The notes beneath the pieces are model-generated. The model searched no databases and was not told the DNA's origin. It saw only the letters and a program-made list of their open reading frames with translations. This document shows positions 60,052 through 64,000 of a DNA stretch of 64,000 bases, piece by piece. The position numbers and the translations under genes were made by a program. Position 1 is the stretch's first letter. Each line of letters starts with the position of its first letter. Source of the DNA: Phyllobacterium sp. 21LDTY02-6 (GTDB lineage Bacteria > Pseudomonadota > Alphaproteobacteria > Rhizobiales > Rhizobiaceae); the NCBI RefSeq assembly GCF_023554255.2, contig NZ_JAMJWD020000002.1:861435-925434 (forward strand), in the 5' to 3' direction.

Positions 60052-61269
60052 ATGATGAGACAGTGGCTGACAATCATCGGCATCGGGGAAGATGGCTATT
60101 CGGGGCTGGGTGAGGCGGCGCGCAATGCGCTGGCGCAAGCGCGAACGGTTTTTGGCGGACAGCGCCATCTCGACCATCTGCCCGAGCAGGTTTCGGCGCG
60201 GCGCATAGCCTGGCCGACGCCCTTCTCCGATGCCTATCCGCTGCTGCTCGAACGGCGCGGCGAGCCCGTCGCCGTGCTGGCGAGCGGCGATCCCATGTAT
60301 TTCGGCATGGGGGCGACCCTGACGAGATATGTCGCCGCCGAGGAAATGCACATCCTGCCGGCGCCGTCATCCTTCTCGCTGGCCGCGGCGCGCATGGGAT
60401 GGCCGATCCAGAACAGCGTGCTTCTGAGCGTCCATGGCCGGCCGCTGGAAACGATCCGCGCCCATCTTGCGCCCGGTGCGCGCCTGCTCGTCCTGAGCAA
60501 TGATGGCGATACGCCCGCCGCGGCCGCGCGGCTGCTTTGCGATGCCGGCTTCGGTAGCTCCCGGCTTACGGTGCTCGAACATCTGGGCGGCGGGAGCGAG
60601 CGCCGCATCGACGCGACTGCGAGGGACTGGCCGCATGGACGCTGCGCCGATCTCAACGTCCTCGCCATCGAATGCGGCGAGCCTTCATCTGACACGGACA
60701 GCCTGCCGCTGGTGGCGGGCCTGCCCGACGGGGCTTTTCGCCACGACGGGCAATTGACGAAGCGGGATATCCGCTCCGTTACGCTGTCGCATCTTGCGCC
60801 GCTGCCCGGCCAGCTGCTGTGGGACGTGGGGGCGGGCTGCGGTTCCATCGGCATCGAATGGATGCGCTCGCATCCATCATGCCGGGCCATCGCCATCGAG
60901 GCCAATCAGGCGCGGCAGGAATTCATAACGCATAATTCCCGCTCCCTCGGCGTGCCGGGCCTGACATTGATATGCGGCGAGGCGCCGGCGGCACTGACCG
61001 GCCTCGAGGCACCCGACGCTGTCTTCATCGGCGGCGGCGTCACGGATGAAGGCGTCATTCAAACGTGCTGGGAGGCCTTGAAACCCGGCGGCCGGCTCGT
61101 CGCCAATGCGGTCACCGTGCAAAGCGAGATGTTGTTGTTCAACTGGCGGTCGACGCATGGCGGCGATCTCGCCAAGCTGCAGATTTCGCACATTCAGGCA
61201 ATTGGCGGCTTTGATGGCTGGCGGGCGGCGCTTCCCGTCACTATCTATAGCGTTCGCAAGCAGAGATAG
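60052..61269 (+). CDS. cobL: precorrin-6Y C5,15-methyltransferase (decarboxylating)
   Basis: A 405-aa fusion of a CbiE-like methylase (1-205; [29 protein letters not shown]) and a CbiT-like Rossmann methylase (225-405; [17 protein letters not shown], then the acidic ADAVFIGGG-type strand). It methylates C5 and C15 and removes the C12 acetate carboxyl. Start codons at 60052 and 60055 are adjacent; a GGGAA site suits either. It is read away from cobG-H-I-J. cobK and cobM, needed between these steps, are not in this window. Confidence 0.94.
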   Translation: MMRQWLTIIGIGEDGYSGLGEAARNALAQARTVFGGQRHLDHLPEQVSARRIAWPTPFSDAYPLLLERRGEPVAVLASGDPMYFGMGATLTRYVAAEEMHILPAPSSFSLAAARMGWPIQNSVLLSVHGRPLETIRAHLAPGARLLVLSNDGDTPAAAARLLCDAGFGSSRLTVLEHLGGGSERRIDATARDWPHGRCADLNVLAIECGEPSSDTDSLPLVAGLPDGAFRHDGQLTKRDIRSVTLSHLAPLPGQLLWDVGAGCGSIGIEWMRSHPSCRAIAIEANQARQEFITHNSRSLGVPGLTLICGEAPAALTGLEAPDAVFIGGGVTDEGVIQTCWEALKPGGRLVANAVTVQSEMLLFNWRSTHGGDLAKLQISHIQAIGGFDGWRAALPVTIYSVRKQR

Positions 61270-61420
61270 CCTTGTTCGGCCTCGTCCCGCGACAGGATTA
61301 CGACAGGATTATGCTCTCTAAGGGAGGCGGGAGATTGCATTTGGGCGACTATTCCTGTTCTTAGCTTCGGCTAGGCAGGGGGATCCCATGCAGATCGGGA
61401 GTCAGGAGCAGGAAACACGC

Positions 61421-62467
61421 ATGGCAACTTACAGGTACTTCATATGGCCCATCATGTTCACGATCGTGGGTCTGGCGCTGGGAGCCTGGATAGGGTTCGT
61501 CTATTCGGGAACATTGCAGGGCGCCTTGTCGGTTCTGTTCATCTGTACCGTACTCGGAATTCTCGAGATTTCGCTTTCCTTCGACAATGCCATCGTGAAT
61601 GCCAAGATATTGAAGGATATGACGCCGAAATGGCAGCATCGCTTCCTGACCTGGGGCATCATCATCGCCGTCTTCGGCATGCGCATCATCTTTCCGCTGG
61701 CGATCGTCGCCGTGGCGGCGTGGATCGATCCGATTTCGGCCTTGAAGCTCGCGATTTCCAATCCGGGCGAATATGCGCGCATCATGAATGAAGCCCATGT
61801 GGGCATCGCCGCCTTTGGCGGAACGTTCCTGATGATGGTCGGGCTGAAATTCTTCTTCGACCATGAGAAGGACATTCACTGGATCAAGGTCATCGAAAGC
61901 CGGGCCTCGCGCTTTGCCTCCATCCAGGGCATCGAGGTCGGCGTGGTGCTGGCCCTGATCATCTTCTTCTCGCGCCAGCTGGAAGGAGCGGAATCCATCA
62001 CCTTCCTTACCTCCGCCATCTATGGCCTGCTCACCTTCCTCGTGGTCGAAGGTCTCGGTGCCATTCTCGACGCGACCCAGGAGCAGATGGACAGCGTGCA
62101 CAAGGGCGGCCTTGGCGCGTTCCTCTATCTCGAAGTGCTCGATGCGAGCTTCTCCTTCGATGGCGTCATCGGCGCCTTCGCGCTTTCGACCAATCTCTTC
62201 GTCATCGCCATCGGTCTCGGCATCGGCGCGTTCTATGTGCGCTCGCTGACGATCATGCTGGTGGAGAAACAGACGCTCGGCCAGTACCGCTACCTCGAGC
62301 ATGGCGCATTCTACGCGATATTGGTGCTCGCCGTGATCATGTATTGCCAGACGCTGGTGCACATCCCCGAGGTCATCACCGGCCTGATCGGCGCTGCCTT
62401 GATCCTGATGTCGCTGTTCTCGTCCATCGTCTATCGGCGGCGGAACGGCGAGGTGGAAGCGGCCTGA
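61421..62467 (+). CDS. DUF475 (TerC-like) integral membrane protein
   Basis: A 348-aa protein with about nine membrane helices. The motifs EISLSFDNAIVNAKIL and LDASFSFDGVIGAFAL, each with an intramembrane SFD, mark the DUF475 branch of the TerC/LysE-like fold, so metal export or stress is the general expectation. The start MATYRYFIWP fits the family. An ATG 11 codons earlier (61388) has a strong GGGGG ribosome site and could be the true start. It is the second TerC-type protein here (see 9742). Confidence 0.85.
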   Translation: MATYRYFIWPIMFTIVGLALGAWIGFVYSGTLQGALSVLFICTVLGILEISLSFDNAIVNAKILKDMTPKWQHRFLTWGIIIAVFGMRIIFPLAIVAVAAWIDPISALKLAISNPGEYARIMNEAHVGIAAFGGTFLMMVGLKFFFDHEKDIHWIKVIESRASRFASIQGIEVGVVLALIIFFSRQLEGAESITFLTSAIYGLLTFLVVEGLGAILDATQEQMDSVHKGGLGAFLYLEVLDASFSFDGVIGAFALSTNLFVIAIGLGIGAFYVRSLTIMLVEKQTLGQYRYLEHGAFYAILVLAVIMYCQTLVHIPEVITGLIGAALILMSLFSSIVYRRRNGEVEAA

Positions 62468-62496
62468 AGTCCAGGCAGGCTCTTTCGAGGTTTCGC

Positions 62497-62530
62497 AAGG
62501 CGCCGGGCGAAAGTCCGGCGCCTTTCCTTT
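62497..62530 (+). terminator. terminator after the DUF475 gene
   Basis: A perfect 10-bp stem (AAGGCGCCGG with CCGGCGCCTT) with an 8-nt loop, followed by TTCCTTTT. Confidence 0.9.
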
Positions 62531-62632
62531 TGCGCCCTGGAAAATGCCCAGGTGCGCGGACCGGGGAACATTTGCCGTGCCGTCGGGCTTTATGGAGACG
62601 TGAAGCTCCGTTCTGCCAAAGGAGGCTTGCTC

Positions 62633-63310
62633 ATGGGCTGGACCATTGCAGCGTCGAACGGCCCCGCCGCCCGGGCCGGCAACGCCCGACCGCGTGCGTC
62701 CAAAGTCGAAACGCTGCCGGGAGGATTGCAAGAGGTCAGGCACGAGGCGGAACATTGCACGCGCTGCCATCTCTACAAATCGGCGACGCAGACCGTATTC
62801 GGCGAAGGGCCGCAGGATGCGAGGATCATGTTCGTCGGCGAGCAGCCGGGCGATCAGGAGGATCTTGCCGGCCAGCCCTTCGTCGGCCCGGCGGGCAAGA
62901 TGCTCGATGCGGCGCTGAAGGAGGCGGAACTCGACCGGTCGCAGGTCTATGTCACCAATGCCGTCAAGCATTTCAAGTTCACGCCGCGCGGCAAGCGCCG
63001 CATCCATCAGAAGCCGAACATGGGCGAAATCCGGCCATGCCGCTGGTGGCTCGAACATGAGCTCGGCATCGTCAAGCCGAAGCTGGTGGTCGCGCTCGGC
63101 GCAACGGCCTTGACCGCCCTGATGCAAAGAACGGAAAGGCTTGCGGATTTCCGCGGCCGCGCCGTGGCTTTCGGTGACGGCCAGCAGCTCTATACGACCG
63201 TTCATCCTTCCTATCTGCTGCGGATTCCGGATGCCGGTTCGAAGCAGATGGAAACCGCGAAGTTCGTCAGGGATATGCGGCAGATCAGGAAGCTGGCCTA
63301 TCCGGACTAG
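62633..63310 (+). CDS. UdgX-type uracil-DNA glycosylase
   Basis: A 225-aa family-4-like uracil-DNA glycosylase. Cys residues near C42/C45 and C136 can hold a 4Fe-4S cluster. Motif A reads GEQPGDQED (69-77) and a loop reads KRRIH (121-125). These are the marks of UdgX, in which the loop histidine (here H125) forms a covalent bond to the abasic sugar after uracil removal; ordinary family-4 enzymes have neither. Motif B is VHPSYLLRI. The start at 62633 has an AAAGGAGG site. It stands alone here. Confidence 0.9.
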   Translation: MGWTIAASNGPAARAGNARPRASKVETLPGGLQEVRHEAEHCTRCHLYKSATQTVFGEGPQDARIMFVGEQPGDQEDLAGQPFVGPAGKMLDAALKEAELDRSQVYVTNAVKHFKFTPRGKRRIHQKPNMGEIRPCRWWLEHELGIVKPKLVVALGATALTALMQRTERLADFRGRAVAFGDGQQLYTTVHPSYLLRIPDAGSKQMETAKFVRDMRQIRKLAYPD

Positions 63311-63409
63311 TCCGCCGTGCGGCGCCGATTGGAGATATTACTTGACTGGGCGGGCCAATCGCTGGATTGACTGTGCGACAAAAACTCAAGACCCAATCGC
63401 TCATTGCCG

Positions 63410-64000
63410 GTGCCAGATTTGCAAACATTGTCAAAGTCCCAGATCGCTTCCTATGTTCTGGCCGCGGCCGCCCTGTTCGGCGTGCTGCAACTCGGTCTGC
63501 TCTCGGCCCTGCTGTCGGGCCTGCTGGTCTACAGTCTCGTCCACATGGCGGCTCCCGTTCTCGGCCGCCTCGGTGTGTCGAACGGATTCACGCGGACGCT
63601 CGCTCTCGCGCTGTTGAGCCTGATCTTCATCGTGCTCATCGTCGTCGGGGTGACGAGCGCCGTTTCGCTGCTCGCCGACAATACGGAAGGCATCGTGTCG
63701 CTGTTTCAGAAGATGGCGGAGATCATCGATACGGCGCAGGTTCACCTGCCGGCCTGGGCGCGCGAATATTTCCCGAGCAATCTCGAAGAACTCGAGAGTC
63801 TCGCAGCCCGCTGGCTCCGCGATCATGCCGGGCAACTGCAGCTCGTCGGCAGGGACATCGGCGTGCTGATCATCCGCGTCGTCCTCGGCATGGTCGTCGG
63901 CGGCCTCATTGCCCTGACCTCCTTTGCTGACAGCAGGTGGCCCGGGCCGCTGGCCGTGGCGCTGACGGAGCGGGCGGAATTCCTCAGCAACGCCTTCCGC
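63410..64000 (+). CDS. AI-2E family transporter (partial)
   Basis: The first 197 codons of a membrane protein cut by the window end. Two N-terminal helices (ASYVLAAAALFGVLQLGLLS and the following stretch), a helix at 60-80 (TLALALLSLIFIVLIVVGVT), a polar helical region (about 90-140) and a fourth helix (about 148-168) match the AI-2E/PerM (formerly UPF0118) family of eight-helix exporters or permeases. No ATG is available near the N-terminus; GTG at 63410 is the best start, with TTG at 63404 and 63419 as options. Confidence 0.8.
   Translation, partial: MPDLQTLSKSQIASYVLAAAALFGVLQLGLLSALLSGLLVYSLVHMAAPVLGRLGVSNGFTRTLALALLSLIFIVLIVVGVTSAVSLLADNTEGIVSLFQKMAEIIDTAQVHLPAWAREYFPSNLEELESLAARWLRDHAGQLQLVGRDIGVLIIRVVLGMVVGGLIALTSFADSRWPGPLAVALTERAEFLSNAFR

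Overview
The window is a stretch of core chromosome from an alphaproteobacterium of the Rhizobiales (Hyphomicrobiales). The evidence is the high GC content, the pstSCAB-phoU-phoB order, 6S RNA next to 5-formyltetrahydrofolate cyclo-ligase, ruvCAB-ybgC-tolQRAB-pal-cpoB-tilS-ftsH-glmM, serC-serA behind a serC-type leader, a DUF1465 (RcdA-type) protein and an aerobic (cobG/cobH/cobI/cobJ/cobL) cobalamin cluster. Protein resemblance suggests the Brucellaceae/Phyllobacteriaceae/Rhizobiaceae neighbourhood; I cannot fix the genus. I see no insertion sequence, prophage, integrase or CRISPR array.

Layout: (1) 1-7.3 kb: a GntR repressor with its operator, then the phosphate regulon behind a three-repeat Pho box. 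(2) 7.4-12.4 kb: acetyltransferase, 6S RNA, folate enzyme, YmdB-like phosphoesterase, TerC, BioY, DUF1284, YebC. (3) 12.4-15.3 kb: an APC permease, then 1.4 kb of gene-free DNA made of 200-bp tandem repeats. (4) 15.3-24 kb: rpmE, an MsbA-like exporter, an orphan MotA/MotB-like motor pair, suhB-type phosphatase, efp, a Sel1 protein, a ThiE-like protein and a TSUP exporter. (5) 24-27.5 kb: OpgC-like acyltransferase, acyl-CoA ligase and a probable unannotated sRNA. (6) 27.5-41.6 kb: RcdA-like protein, Holliday-junction resolution, Tol-Pal envelope system, tilS, ftsH, glmM. (7) 41.7-52.3 kb: outer-membrane beta-barrel, serine synthesis, purA, a large proline-rich membrane protein, rpoH, rluD and tRNA-Glu. 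(8) 52.4-64 kb: two hydroxyacid oxidoreductases, purU, the cob genes (including a CbiG-like/CobJ fusion), a DUF475 membrane protein, a UdgX-type uracil-DNA glycosylase and the start of an AI-2E family transporter.

Many genes are translationally coupled by 1-4 bp overlaps (pstC/pstA, cyclo-ligase/phosphoesterase, bioY/DUF1284, thiE/sel1, ruvB/ybgC, cobH/cobI/cobJ). Most operon ends carry clear Rho-independent terminators. The window is mostly housekeeping. The points most worth a second look are the 200-bp repeat array, the sRNA candidate at 27.2 kb, the direct-inverted-direct repeat trio between the exporter and the motor pair, the motor pair itself, the CbiG-CobJ fusion and UdgX. I did not find a convincing wholly new multi-gene system.
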